DNA from: Desulfobacteraceae bacterium
Lineage (GTDB): Bacteria > Desulfobacterota > Desulfobacteria > Desulfobacterales > SKZT01
Length of the DNA stretch: 64,000 bases
Direction of reading: 5' to 3'
Assembly: GCA_011389745.1 (NCBI GenBank)
Contig: JAABTQ010000003.1
Span: 100,813-164,812, forward strand
Position numbers and translations under genes: made by a program
Shown here: piece after piece, positions 16,583 through 24,720 of the stretch
Layout of the letters: the number at the start of each line of letters is the position of its first letter
Numbering within the stretch: position 1 is the stretch's first letter
Notes under the pieces: model-generated
Seen by the model: the letters and a program-made list of their open reading frames with translations, nothing else
Database searches by the model: none
What the model was told of the DNA's origin: nothing

Positions 16583-17203
16583 ATGGAAATTCATATGAGT
16601 TTGCCAAAAAAAAATCTCCCTGCAGAAAAACGTCGGGTGGTGACGGTTGAAGCCGTGGTCAAATTGGCTGCGGAACAGAATCCAACCGATATCACCACAG
16701 CGGCCATTGCCAAATGCATGGGGCTGACACAGGGTGCGCTTTTTCGGCATTTCCCAAACAAAGAGGCTATCCTGCAAGCGGTGATGGAATGGGTGGCCGC
16801 GCGCCTATTGGCCCGCATAGACAAGGCCGTGCAATTAGCCTTTTCCCCGCTCGCAGCACTTGAGGCCATGTTCATGGCGCATGTGGGATTTGTCGTCGAG
16901 CATCCGGGCGTTCCGCGTATTTTGTTTGGTGAATTGCAACGTGCTGAACAAACGACACCCAAACGCCTGGCCCAAACCCTCATCCAGAATTACGGCGAAC
17001 GACTGCAACGGCTCATCGAGGAAGGTAAGGAATGCGGAGAACTCGATGCCGGGCTCGATACGGAAGCTGCCGTTACACTCTTCATCGGCACCATTCAAGG
17101 GCTGGTGATGCAATCACTGCTGGCCGGTGACCTGGGCTGCATCCGCCATGATGCGCCAAGGGTCTTTGCCATCTACCTGCGCGGCATCAGGAGCACGCAA
17201 TGA
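16583..17203 (+). CDS. TetR/AcrR-family transcriptional regulator
   Basis: The 206-residue product has an N-terminal TetR helix-turn-helix (TTAAIAKCMGLTQGALFRHFPNKEAILQAV, about residues 32-61; each half is typical) and a helical ligand-binding C-terminus. An alternative ATG at 16595 has GGAA upstream and gives a start four residues shorter. It is the first gene of a block with the three exporter genes (ATGA overlap with the next). The block is clearly richer in GC than its surroundings, suggesting lateral transfer. It probably represses the exporter until a toxic or signalling ligand binds. The ligand is unknown. Confidence 0.88.
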   Translation: MEIHMSLPKKNLPAEKRRVVTVEAVVKLAAEQNPTDITTAAIAKCMGLTQGALFRHFPNKEAILQAVMEWVAARLLARIDKAVQLAFSPLAALEAMFMAHVGFVVEHPGVPRILFGELQRAEQTTPKRLAQTLIQNYGERLQRLIEEGKECGELDAGLDTEAAVTLFIGTIQGLVMQSLLAGDLGCIRHDAPRVFAIYLRGIRSTQ

Positions 17204-18351
17204 AACGATTCCCTGTAAAAATGCGGACAGTGGCAATGCTGGTGGTGATTTTGCCCCTGTTGGCGCTTTTTGTCTATGTAGCCCTACGTTCGGGGCCGCT
17301 CGCACCGGTGCCGGTTACGGTGACCACCATAGAGAACCGCTCCATCTCCCCGGCGCTCTTCGGCATCGGTACGATTGAGGCCCGCTACACCTACCAGATC
17401 GGCCCCACTTTCGCCGGGCGGGTTAAGCACCTGAAGGTGCAGGTGGGAGATGTGGTCAGGGCCGGGCAGGTGCTCGGCGAAATGGATCCGGTCGATCTCG
17501 ATGAGCGAATTCGAGCCCAGGACGCCGCATTTAAGCGCGCCGAAGCGCAGTTGAGTGAGGCCCAGGCTCGGCAGGCTTACGCCCAAACCCAGTCCCAGCG
17601 TTATGATGCATTACTGGCGGTGCGTTCGATCAGCGAGGAAATCGTTGCCACCAAAAAGCATGAGCTCATGGTCGCCAGAGCGAGCCTGAACGCGGCGCGG
17701 GAGGAATCCGTCCGCATCCGCTCCGAACGCGAGGCTTTAGTGGCGCAGCGCCAAAACCTCTTCATGGTCGCTCCCGTCGACGGGCTGGTCGTTCTACGCA
17801 ATGCCGAGCCCGGGACCACGCTGGTGGCGGGCCAGGTCGTTGTTGAACTGATCGATCCGAAGAGTTTATGGGTCAATACGCGCTTCGATCAAATCCATGC
17901 GCGGGGGCTTGCCGCCGATCTATCGGCCCATATTGTCCTGCGCTCACGAGTGGGCGAGGCAGAGACCGGTCGCGTGCTGCGGATCGAGCCGTTGGCCGAC
18001 GCCGTGACCGAGGAAACGTTGGTCAAAGTGGTCTTCGACCAATTACCGGTGCCGCTGCCGCCCATCGGTGAACTGGCCGAGGTTACCGTTGCCTTACCCG
18101 CGCTTCCGGCCGGACCGGTCCTCCCCAATGCGGCCATCCAACACCTCGATGGCAAATTGGGTGTGTGGCAAATCAAAAATGGTGACCTGCACTTCACGCC
18201 GGTCACTCTTGGCACCGCAGATTTAGCGGGTCAGGTGCAGGTACGTGAAGGCTTGAAGGTCGGAGATCAGGTGGTTGTCTATAGCGCCACGGCTCTGGCT
18301 CCGCGCAGCCGCATCGACATTGTTAAGCAAATCCCCGGGGTGACGCGATGA
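17200..18351 (+). CDS. Periplasmic adaptor (HlyD/DevB-like) of an ABC exporter
   Basis: This 383-residue protein has an N-terminal transmembrane anchor (about residues 8-28). A biotinyl-lipoyl-like half motif (GTIEARYTYQIGPTFAGRV), a long coiled-coil hairpin (about 105-190) and beta-barrel segments follow. This is the membrane-fusion-protein design that links an inner-membrane transporter to an outer-membrane channel. Its ATG overlaps the tetR stop by four bases, and its own stop overlaps the permease start in the same way. With a FtsX-type permease and an ATPase next to it, the arrangement matches DevBCA or MacAB-like exporters. No outer-membrane partner is encoded here. Substrate unknown. 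Confidence 0.87.
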   Translation: MKRFPVKMRTVAMLVVILPLLALFVYVALRSGPLAPVPVTVTTIENRSISPALFGIGTIEARYTYQIGPTFAGRVKHLKVQVGDVVRAGQVLGEMDPVDLDERIRAQDAAFKRAEAQLSEAQARQAYAQTQSQRYDALLAVRSISEEIVATKKHELMVARASLNAAREESVRIRSEREALVAQRQNLFMVAPVDGLVVLRNAEPGTTLVAGQVVVELIDPKSLWVNTRFDQIHARGLAADLSAHIVLRSRVGEAETGRVLRIEPLADAVTEETLVKVVFDQLPVPLPPIGELAEVTVALPALPAGPVLPNAAIQHLDGKLGVWQIKNGDLHFTPVTLGTADLAGQVQVREGLKVGDQVVVYSATALAPRSRIDIVKQIPGVTR

Positions 18352-19553
18352 TCAGTCTGGCCGGCCGGGATATCATGCACGCTTGGGGCAAATTCGTCTT
18401 TACCGGCGTGGGCCTTGGGCTGCTGATCGGCATAACCTTGTCCATGGCCGGCATCTACCGTGGCATGGTGGATGACGCCAAAGCCTTGCTCGACAACAGC
18501 GGCGCCGATCTCTGGGTGGTGCAACAAGATACCCTCGGCCCCTATGCCGAACCTTCGAGTATCTACGATGATGTCTGGCGCGGTGTTCGCGGCATGCCGG
18601 GCGTTGCGCGGACGGCCAATGTCACCTATCTCACCATGCAGGTGCGTCAGGGCGGGCGCGACGTGCGCACCATGGTCACCGGCATCACAGCAGGCGAGCC
18701 CGGCACGCCCGGCTGGCCGCCTTATCTCGTCGCCGGCCGGCAGATGACCCGTGGCCACTACGAGGCGGTGGCCGATATCGCCTCCGGCTTCAAGCTAGGC
18801 GACCACCTCCAGATCCGCCGCAACCACTACACCGTAGTGGGCCTGACTCGGCGGATGGTCTCTTCCGGTGGCGATCCAATGATATTCATTCCGCTCAAGG
18901 ATGCCCAGGAAGCCCAGTTTCTCAAGGACAACGACGCCATCCGACAGCAGCGTCTCCGCACCGCCGCAAACCCGGCGTTTAATCGACCACAGGTTCCGGG
19001 TTTACTCGATGCCGTCATCGCTTCTCAAAGCATCAACCCCTACGTCAACGCCGTGCTGGTCCAGGTTGATTCGAATCATAGCGCTGAGGAGGTGGCGGAA
19101 TCAATCCGCCGTTGGAAGCGCCTGACGGTCTACACGCGGGACCAGATGGAAGAGATCCTGGTGGGAAAACTGATCGCCACCTCGGCCAGACAGATCTTCA
19201 TGTTCCTGGTGATTCTTTCGGTGGTCAGCGCAGCCATCGTCGCCTTCATCATCTACACCCTGACCCTCGGCAAGATCCGCGAAATCGCCGTGCTCAAGCT
19301 GATCGGCACCAGAAACCGCACCATTGTTGCTCTCATCATGCAACAATCCATTGCCCTGGGCTTGATCGGCTTTGTGGTGGGCAAGATCACCGCCACCCTG
19401 TTGATGGCGCCGATCTTTCCCAAATATGTGCTGCTTGAGCCTCTCGACTCCGTGATGGCGTTCGTAGCCGTGGTGGTGATTTGCATTCTCGCGAGCATCA
19501 TCGCCATTCGCGCCGCCCTCAAAATCGATCCGGCCGAGGCCATAGGGGGGTAA
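18348..19553 (+). CDS. ABC transporter permease, FtsX/MacB (DevC-like) type
   Basis: The 401-residue inner-membrane protein has one N-terminal transmembrane helix (about 18-38), a large periplasmic domain (about 40-275), and three C-terminal helices with the FtsX-domain sequence IREIAVLKLIGTRNRTI between the first two. This four-helix plan is typical of DevC/MacB permeases, which act by mechanotransmission, not by passing substrate through the membrane. It is coupled to the adaptor gene by a four-base overlap, and the ATPase gene starts one base after its stop. GC-rich codon use continues here. Confidence 0.88.
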   Translation: MISLAGRDIMHAWGKFVFTGVGLGLLIGITLSMAGIYRGMVDDAKALLDNSGADLWVVQQDTLGPYAEPSSIYDDVWRGVRGMPGVARTANVTYLTMQVRQGGRDVRTMVTGITAGEPGTPGWPPYLVAGRQMTRGHYEAVADIASGFKLGDHLQIRRNHYTVVGLTRRMVSSGGDPMIFIPLKDAQEAQFLKDNDAIRQQRLRTAANPAFNRPQVPGLLDAVIASQSINPYVNAVLVQVDSNHSAEEVAESIRRWKRLTVYTRDQMEEILVGKLIATSARQIFMFLVILSVVSAAIVAFIIYTLTLGKIREIAVLKLIGTRNRTIVALIMQQSIALGLIGFVVGKITATLLMAPIFPKYVLLEPLDSVMAFVAVVVICILASIIAIRAALKIDPAEAIGG

Positions 19554-19554
19554 G

Positions 19555-20265
19555 ATGGCCGGCAAAGGTATTCACATTGAAGGTTTAAAAAAACGCTATG
19601 GCAGTGGCGATACCGCCGTCGACGCCTTAATAGGCGTTGACATGCAGGTAGCCCCGGGAGAGGTGGTCGGTCTGGTAGGGCCTTCGGGCTCCGGCAAAAG
19701 CACCTTGCTTAAGTGTCTGGGCGCGGTGATCGAGCCGACCGCCGGGCGCATGACCTTAGGCGACCTGGTCATCTATGACGGAGGCTGGAAGGTGAAAGAC
19801 TTGCGCGCCCTGCGCCGTGACAAAATTGGTTTTATCTTCCAGGCGCCCTACCTTATCCCCTTCCTGGACGTTACCGACAATGTCGCCCTGTTGCCGATGC
19901 TTGCCGGGAAACCCAACGCCGAATCCCGCAAACTGGCGATGGAGCTATTGCAAGCGCTCGATGTCGAGCCACGCGCCAAGGCCATGCCCTCTCAGCTCTC
20001 CGGCGGCGAACAGCAGCGAGTAGCGATCGCCCGAGGCTTGGTCAATCGACCGCCGGTGATCCTCGCCGATGAACCGACCGCGCCGCTGGACAGCGAACGC
20101 GCCCTGGCGGTGATCCGGATTCTGAACGACATGGCCCGTAAATTCGAGACCGCGATCATCGTCGTCACCCACGACGAAAAAATCATGCCGACCTTCAAAC
20201 GCATCTATCACATCCGGGATGGCGTAACCTATGAAGAGGCCGGAGAGGGACGGGAGTTCGAATGA
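19555..20265 (+). CDS. ABC transporter ATP-binding protein (DevA/LolD-like)
   Basis: This 236-residue nucleotide-binding subunit carries Walker A GPSGSGKST at 42-50, the Q-loop region FIFQAPYLIPF, the signature LSGGEQQRVAIARG and Walker B VILADEPTAPLDS. The D-loop reads APLD where most MacB/LolD relatives have GALD. It powers the FtsX-type permease directly upstream; GGGGGG before its ATG serves as ribosome site. It is the last gene of the GC-rich exporter operon. A hairpin and then a secreted DUF6448 protein gene follow on the same strand. Confidence 0.9.
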   Translation: MAGKGIHIEGLKKRYGSGDTAVDALIGVDMQVAPGEVVGLVGPSGSGKSTLLKCLGAVIEPTAGRMTLGDLVIYDGGWKVKDLRALRRDKIGFIFQAPYLIPFLDVTDNVALLPMLAGKPNAESRKLAMELLQALDVEPRAKAMPSQLSGGEQQRVAIARGLVNRPPVILADEPTAPLDSERALAVIRILNDMARKFETAIIVVTHDEKIMPTFKRIYHIRDGVTYEEAGEGREFE

Positions 20266-20298
20266 AGTATAACCTGCCTGCCAGACGACTTAACCGGG

Positions 20299-20321
20299 CT
20301 GTCAGCTGTAACAGCTGGCAG
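20299..20321 (+). other. Intercistronic hairpin
   Basis: CTGTCAGCTG and CAGCTGGCAG pair over 10 positions (one G-U pair) around a three-base loop, between the ATPase gene and the DUF6448 gene. There is no T-tract, so it is more likely an mRNA processing or stability element than a terminator. Confidence 0.4.
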
Positions 20322-20358
20322 AATTTGAACGCACCTAACAACAAAAGGAGAAAAGTTT

Positions 20359-20949
20359 ATGAAAACGATCAAAGTGGTTCCATTTTTTACGGTTTTTTCC
20401 GCGTTTTTGACATTCTTGCTTTGTCTGCCGCTCTTGGCTTATGCCCATTGCGACACCCTTGACGGCCCAGTAGTGCAAACGGCCCGAGAGTCCCTTGAGA
20501 AGAGTGACATAACCCCGGTGCTCAAATGGGTGCAGGTAAAAGACGAGAAGGAAATCCGAGTTGCCTTTGACAAGGCTCTTGCGGTTCGTGCCATGGGTCC
20601 CGAGGCTAAGGAATTGGCTGATATGTACTTTTTCGAGACGCTCGTTCGTATTCATCGTGCCGGTGAAGGCGCACCCTATACCGGTCTGAAACCAGGTGCA
20701 GCTGTCGACCCAGCGGTGGCCATGGCCGACAAGTCTTTGGAAAGTGGATCGGTGGATAAGCTGGTCGATGTCTTGACGAAAGCCATGGCTAAAGGCATTC
20801 GTGAACGTTTTCAACAGACGAGCGAAAAGCAAAAAAATGCTGAAAAATCCGTGGAGCAAGGTCGTCAATATGTCGAAGCCTATGTCGTCTTCACCCATTA
20901 CGTAGAAGGATTGCACGGCCTTATTGGCGGCAAACATGGTGGACACTGA
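20359..20949 (+). CDS. Secreted DUF6448 family protein
   Basis: The 196-residue product starts with a clear signal peptide, cleaved near LLAYAHCD, so the mature form begins with HCDTLDGPVV, the conserved opening of DUF6448. The rest is helical and ends in a histidine-rich tail (GGKHGGH), which suggests metal binding. The function of the family is unknown. AAAGGAG stands before the ATG. It follows the exporter operon by about 90 bases and shares its direction, so it may be part of the same acquired unit, for example a periplasmic partner of the exporter. That link is inference from position. Confidence 0.78.
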   Translation: MKTIKVVPFFTVFSAFLTFLLCLPLLAYAHCDTLDGPVVQTARESLEKSDITPVLKWVQVKDEKEIRVAFDKALAVRAMGPEAKELADMYFFETLVRIHRAGEGAPYTGLKPGAAVDPAVAMADKSLESGSVDKLVDVLTKAMAKGIRERFQQTSEKQKNAEKSVEQGRQYVEAYVVFTHYVEGLHGLIGGKHGGH

Positions 20950-21152
20950 TCAATGTGATAGGCGAAAGCGGCCTCATGGCCTTCGGCTGCCCCCACCACC
21001 TGCATTGAATCCTGTGTCGAATATGGAGGAAAGTTGGCCGGCCTCCTGAAATAGATATAACTCCGCAGGTGAATGGCTGACCCGGAGTTAGTTGGGCTGG
21101 AAAAGGTGTATGGTGCGCGATGCGCCGGAATCATTAACAACAGGAGGAAACA

Positions 21153-21257
21153 ATGACGAAAAAAGTGGGCGGTGGCATTCTACACAATGAGCGACCAGAT
21201 ACATCGTCATCCCAAATGGACTCCCTCCGAAATAGAAGAGCCCTCATTTACCGATAG
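21153..21257 (+). CDS. Short reading frame, 34 residues, probable gene fragment
   Basis: AGGAGG lies ideally placed before an ATG that opens only 34 codons (MTKKVGGGILHN ...). It sits in the 416-base gap after the DUF6448 gene, near the end of the GC-rich block. The strong ribosome site followed by such a short frame suggests the stump of a gene cut off by rearrangement. The rest of the gap contains a partial dispersed repeat at about 21296-21340 and nothing else I can identify. Confidence 0.25.
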   Translation: MTKKVGGGILHNERPDTSSSQMDSLRNRRALIYR

Positions 21258-21295
21258 TCGCTCCAACCAGTGATTCCTCCTCATCAATAGGATGT

Positions 21296-21340
21296 TGCAC
21301 CAACTGATAGACGATGTTATCGGCCTCCTCAGAATGACGA
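21296..21340 (+). repeat. Partial copy of the dispersed GTCATTCTGAG-type repeat
   Basis: The stretch CCAACTGATA ... GGCCTCCTCAGAATGAC matches the right end of the 242-bp element at 49306-49547 and, inverted, the copy at 33965-34008. The left end is missing here. Confidence 0.55.
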
Positions 21341-21365
21341 CAAAGAACGCAATAGGACAATCCTA

Positions 21366-22532
21366 TTAATCAGCGAACTTTTGCCGGCACGCAGGAATTG
21401 CGCAGGCAAGTAAAATTGTTCTTTCAAGCAGGCTTTTCTTGATCATGTATTCGTTTTCGCTGTGGTCATCCGCACCGATTGGTCCAAGACCGTCAATAAC
21501 CGGTGTGTTTTCATCGGCGATCAGGTTGGCATCCGATACGCCGAAACGAAACTCTTCCTTGATGTCCATGTTCAACTGCGTGGCCACTGTTTTTACCGTA
21601 TCAAAAAGCTGCCGGTTTTTTGCACTCTGAGGCATGGGGGGTCTTCCGCTGATAATATCGACCTGGGTACCAACGCCTGGAACATAAATGGTTTTGGCGA
21701 TTTCGTCTATTTTTTTCTCTAAATGCTGCCTGTCCGAAAAATCTTCATACCGGATATCGATTCCGGCTTCAGCATGATCCGCAACCGTATTGGGACCAAT
21801 GCCGCCGCTGATTTTACCCGCATTAACCGTGATTTTTCGCGAGGGATCATTGAGGCTTTCGAACTGAATAATTTTATGGGCAAGCTCTAAAATGGCGCTG
21901 ACCTTGTTTTGTCCTGCTGTGGCCGCATGTCCGGCTCTGCCGAATGTTTCCATCCTGGCAGACATGTTGCCTTTCCGTCCGGTGACAATTTCTCCCTGCA
22001 GCCCGCCACACTCCAGTACAAAGGCAAAAAGGCTTTTTCGGGCCTCCCGACGAATAATCGGCGCCGAGGTTCGTGACCCGATTTCTTCATCCGAGTTGAA
22101 AACAAAAGTCACCGGAATCTTTCTGAGCAAACCTAAAAAATCCAGGGCTTTCAGAGCATAAATTCCCGCTGTCAGCCCACCTTTCATATCGATCACCCCG
22201 GGTCCGTAACACTTTTGATTATCTTCTCTGTATTGGTTAAAGGGGGAATATTCGGGAAATACCGTGTCCGTATGTCCCACAAGGAGAATCTGGTTGGCAA
22301 AACTACCTGTTGCGGGAGAACGAACCACCAGATGATTTCCAAAAGTTTCCTGGGCAATCTCGGTGCAGGTCAGGGAAGAATTTTCAAATTCAGAAGCAAT
22401 CAGCGCCATCATTTGATCATTTCCGGACTTGTGGTAACTGTGGCTCTGGGTTTCCACCATCCGTTTCAACAAATCGAACATGCCTGGTTCACAGCAAGTC
22501 AGATAATTTCGAATTTCCTGATATAAGGTCAT
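21366..22532 (-). CDS. M20-family metallopeptidase (carboxypeptidase G2-like)
   Basis: The 388-residue protein is a cytoplasmic M20 zinc peptidase. Metal ligands are His87 in GHTDTV, Asp115 in GVIDMKGG and the Glu pair in NSDEEIGS (149-150), with a further His in GADDHSEN near 361. A dimerisation lid (about 178-295) is present. Such enzymes hydrolyse dipeptides or acyl-amino acids. Its ATG overlaps the stop of the KamA-like gene by four bases, and an ATP-grasp ligase gene belonged to the same operon. Ligase, aminomutase and peptidase together suggest assembly and deprotection or turnover of a small peptide or amide. The substrate is unknown. Confidence 0.88.
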   Translation of the reverse strand: MTLYQEIRNYLTCCEPGMFDLLKRMVETQSHSYHKSGNDQMMALIASEFENSSLTCTEIAQETFGNHLVVRSPATGSFANQILLVGHTDTVFPEYSPFNQYREDNQKCYGPGVIDMKGGLTAGIYALKALDFLGLLRKIPVTFVFNSDEEIGSRTSAPIIRREARKSLFAFVLECGGLQGEIVTGRKGNMSARMETFGRAGHAATAGQNKVSAILELAHKIIQFESLNDPSRKITVNAGKISGGIGPNTVADHAEAGIDIRYEDFSDRQHLEKKIDEIAKTIYVPGVGTQVDIISGRPPMPQSAKNRQLFDTVKTVATQLNMDIKEEFRFGVSDANLIADENTPVIDGLGPIGADDHSENEYMIKKSLLERTILLACAIPACRQKFAD

Positions 22533-24109
22533 GGGGTATATTTTAAAAATGAAAAATCGGTGCCGGCGTATTCTTCACTGTCCGCGTCAGGATAATCGAC
22601 CTCCTGATGGTTCCATGGCTTTCGCAAAATCACGGTATCTCCAACATGTTCAACCACGTTACTTCGGTGAAGGGGGATTTTTCCACCTGCCGTAGCGATG
22701 TATCTTGGGATTGCATCGCCTGAAATATTGCCGTACATGCTTTCGATGATATCCCGTCCCTTCTCGATGGGCACCCGCAGGTGGGAAAACTGAGGATTGC
22801 GGTAGCTGCAATTAAATACATAATAAGGGCGGACATAACTTTCCTGGATTGTTTCACAAAGTTTCCACATTTTAACAGATGTATCGTTAATTCCTCTTAA
22901 CAAAACAGCCTGGTTCAGCACCGCACTGACACGCTTTGATATTTGTTTGAAAGCCTCCCGTGAGATTGGAGTGATCTCCTGGGCTGTGTTGATCTGGGTT
23001 ACCACCCGCACAGGGCTTTTGTCATTGCTTTCTTCCAAAATATCCAGCAATTCGTTGTCTATGCGCTGAGGCGCGGTCACCGGAATTCGGGTGCCAAGTC
23101 GTTTCATTTTTACATGCTCGATTTCATCCAGGGCAGTCAGGATTTTTCTCACTATTTTATTGGGAAGCACAAACGCATCCCCACCGGTGATCAATACATC
23201 CCGGATTAACGGGTTGTTGCGAATATAATCGAGAGCTTCCCCGTATGCCTGGTCGGAATAAATTCTGTCTTTTTTACCGATGTGTGCCAGCCTAAGGCAA
23301 TGGGTACAATACATGGCACACATGTTGGTCGCTTTGATGGTCACCACACGGGGATAAAACTGGTCAATCAGTCTTGCCGGAGAATGGTCTGCTGCAACCG
23401 GGGGAATTTCAATGCCCACATTGTCTACCATCTCACCGGTGGGAACCGATTGAATCAGGACCGGATCATTGATTTTGCCGGGCTGGATTAAAGCGGCATA
23501 ATAAGGGGTCAGCCTCATACGGTATTTTTGCGTGACCCTTTGGATATCATCGAGAACATGGGCCGGCAGATCCAGGATTTTCCCGAGTTTGTCCACCGAA
23601 TCGATACAATTTCTGATCTGGCCGCTGTAGCTGTTCCAGTCGCTATCACTGATATTCAGGACACTTTGGATGCGCCGGATATTTTCCCGGATGTGATCCC
23701 ATAGTTCAATGCCGCTGGGTGCTTCCACCGGGTGTCTTTTTAAATAGCTGTCCACCCTTGAAATGGCCTCATGGACAATCGGAAGAGCCCTTGTCAGCCT
23801 TCCCCCAACAGAAACGCCGTGTTCATCCAAACGGCTGTGCATTTGCGCCAGTTCAATCAGCGTTTTTTTAGATACACCGATGGCATCGGGACTTTGGCCT
23901 GATTCGCTTTTTATATCTTTGAGACGGGAAAACAGGGAGATGATCGGTTCGGTTCGTTGTTTTTGCCGACATTGTTCAACGATTAATCTGATTTCTTCCA
24001 GGACTCCATCCGGCACCGGGAAACTTTTTTTTTGATCTCTGAACAAATTATCAAATAAGTCTTTTGTAAATTCATCCATCGCGGTTTCATCATTCTGAGC
24101 ATTATTCAT
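22529..24109 (-). CDS. KamA-family radical SAM aminomutase, long form
   Basis: The enzyme family uses a [4Fe-4S] cluster, S-adenosylmethionine and PLP to move an alpha-amino group to the beta carbon of lysine, glutamate or arginine. The cluster-binding CAMYCTHC lies at about residues 264-271, preceded by the family's YRMRLTPYYAALI. GGKIPLHRSN near the C-terminus holds the probable PLP lysine. An N-terminal extension of about 170 residues precedes the core. I start at 24109 (MNNAQNDETAM) because CGGAG precedes it; the longer frame to 24154 runs into inserted DNA. The first bases of this gene occur a second time at 24655-24720, left behind by the vapBC insertion. Substrate unassigned. Confidence 0.86.
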   Translation of the reverse strand: MNNAQNDETAMDEFTKDLFDNLFRDQKKSFPVPDGVLEEIRLIVEQCRQKQRTEPIISLFSRLKDIKSESGQSPDAIGVSKKTLIELAQMHSRLDEHGVSVGGRLTRALPIVHEAISRVDSYLKRHPVEAPSGIELWDHIRENIRRIQSVLNISDSDWNSYSGQIRNCIDSVDKLGKILDLPAHVLDDIQRVTQKYRMRLTPYYAALIQPGKINDPVLIQSVPTGEMVDNVGIEIPPVAADHSPARLIDQFYPRVVTIKATNMCAMYCTHCLRLAHIGKKDRIYSDQAYGEALDYIRNNPLIRDVLITGGDAFVLPNKIVRKILTALDEIEHVKMKRLGTRIPVTAPQRIDNELLDILEESNDKSPVRVVTQINTAQEITPISREAFKQISKRVSAVLNQAVLLRGINDTSVKMWKLCETIQESYVRPYYVFNCSYRNPQFSHLRVPIEKGRDIIESMYGNISGDAIPRYIATAGGKIPLHRSNVVEHVGDTVILRKPWNHQEVDYPDADSEEYAGTDFSFLKYTP

Positions 24110-24124
24110 TGATAATCTCCGGGT
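24094..24124. repeat. 31-bp duplication flanking the vapBC insertion, copy A
   Basis: Thirty-one bases covering the kamA ribosome site and first codons are identical to 24690-24720. Similarity continues, diverged, for about 22 further bases into kamA. The two copies bracket the vapBC genes and are most simply read as a target duplication made when that module entered. Confidence 0.85.
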
Positions 24125-24141
24125 ATCATTCAGGGCCCTCG

Positions 24142-24371
24142 CTAATTCGACCAATTTTCAAGTTTCAGTTCAGGAATTCGATTAAATTCCTTGTAGTTGT
24201 TTGTAACAAGGATGGTATTCCAAAAGAAACCCCATACCACAATTCAGCGGATACCACAGCAAATATGGCTACTTCCCCGACCGGTATAGATGAGAGTTTC
24301 TTACGAATTGATTCAGGATGGTACTTTATAAGGTAAATGCAAGTGTTGGTGTCCAGCATAAAGCGGATCAT
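24142..24371 (-). pseudogene. vapC toxin gene, internally deleted and frameshifted
   Basis: The frame starts as a normal PIN-domain toxin (MIRFMLDTNTCIYLIKYHPE ... VVSAELWYGV), with the first acidic residue Asp7 and Glu43. It stops after 68 residues, while VapC proteins have about 130. In the next frame downstream the usual C-terminus is still readable: TILVTNNYKEFNRIP, then ELKLENWSN and a stop at 24142. So roughly 60 central codons, including the later catalytic acids, are lost and the two ends are out of frame. The product cannot be an active RNase. Its ATG overlaps the vapB stop by four bases, as in intact vapBC operons. Confidence 0.82.
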
Positions 24372-24595
24372 ATACCGTTTCTTTCTTCCGGTTGAAAATC
24401 TTCAGTACTGTCTGGAAAATCGAGAGTAAATCGCCTGCTTTGTTTAAAATAGCTTTCCCAACTTTGTCGTTTAGGTCGAAGGATAATTTCATCACCTCGT
24501 CTAAAAATCTCGACTTCTTTTGTGTCTAAAATGAACTCCTTGGGCAACTTGACTGCTTGAGAGTTCCCGGAACGAAAAATTTTTGCCATTGCCAT
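24368..24595 (-). CDS. vapB: VapB-type antitoxin (AbrB-like)
   Basis: The 75-residue protein begins MAMAKIFRSGNSQAVKLPKE, the standard AbrB/MazE-type DNA-binding fold of VapB antitoxins, with a C-terminal toxin-binding tail (about 50-75). I chose the ATG at 24595 since GGAGG lies 8 bases before it; a longer frame from 24622 has no such site. It should bind its own operator at 24614-24628. The toxin it would neutralise is broken, so the antitoxin now stands alone and may remain only as an autorepressor or a decoy. Confidence 0.85.
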   Translation of the reverse strand: MAMAKIFRSGNSQAVKLPKEFILDTKEVEIFRRGDEIILRPKRQSWESYFKQSRRFTLDFPDSTEDFQPEERNGI

Positions 24596-24613
24596 TCTAT
24601 TTACCTCCCAACA

Positions 24614-24658
24614 TGATAACATTTATCAATAAATAAGCTTACAAGAGGATTATGTCAA
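24614..24658 (-). promoter_or_regulatory. vapBC promoter and operator
   Basis: On the minus strand TTGACA (24653-24658) and TATTTA (24630-24635) are 17 bases apart. Just downstream, TGATAA, three bases, TTATCA (24614-24628) is a perfect inverted repeat, the expected site for VapB autorepression. Confidence 0.65.
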
Positions 24659-24705
24659 ATGCCGGATTTATCCATTGCCGTTTCCTTAGTCTGAGCATTA
24701 TTCAT
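24655..24705 (-). pseudogene. Remnant 5' end of kamA left by the vapBC insertion
   Basis: Seventeen codons reading MNNAQTKETAMDKSGI and a stop closely match the first residues of kamA at 24109 (MNNAQNDETAMDEF). The ATG overlaps the end of the ATP-grasp gene by 8 bases, which must have been the original operon junction. The stop codon falls in the vapBC -35 box. It encodes nothing useful now. Confidence 0.75.
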
Positions 24706-24720
24706 TGATAATCTCCGGGT
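24690..24720. repeat. 31-bp duplication flanking the vapBC insertion, copy B
   Basis: Identical to 24094-24124. It lies at the 3' end of the ATP-grasp gene and marks the other border of the inserted vapBC module. Confidence 0.85.

Noticed and set aside
20262..20462. 66-residue frame overlapping the ABC ATPase stop by ATGA
   Set aside because: It overlaps the DUF6448 gene, which has a signal peptide, known family and ribosome site; this frame has no recognisable sequence.
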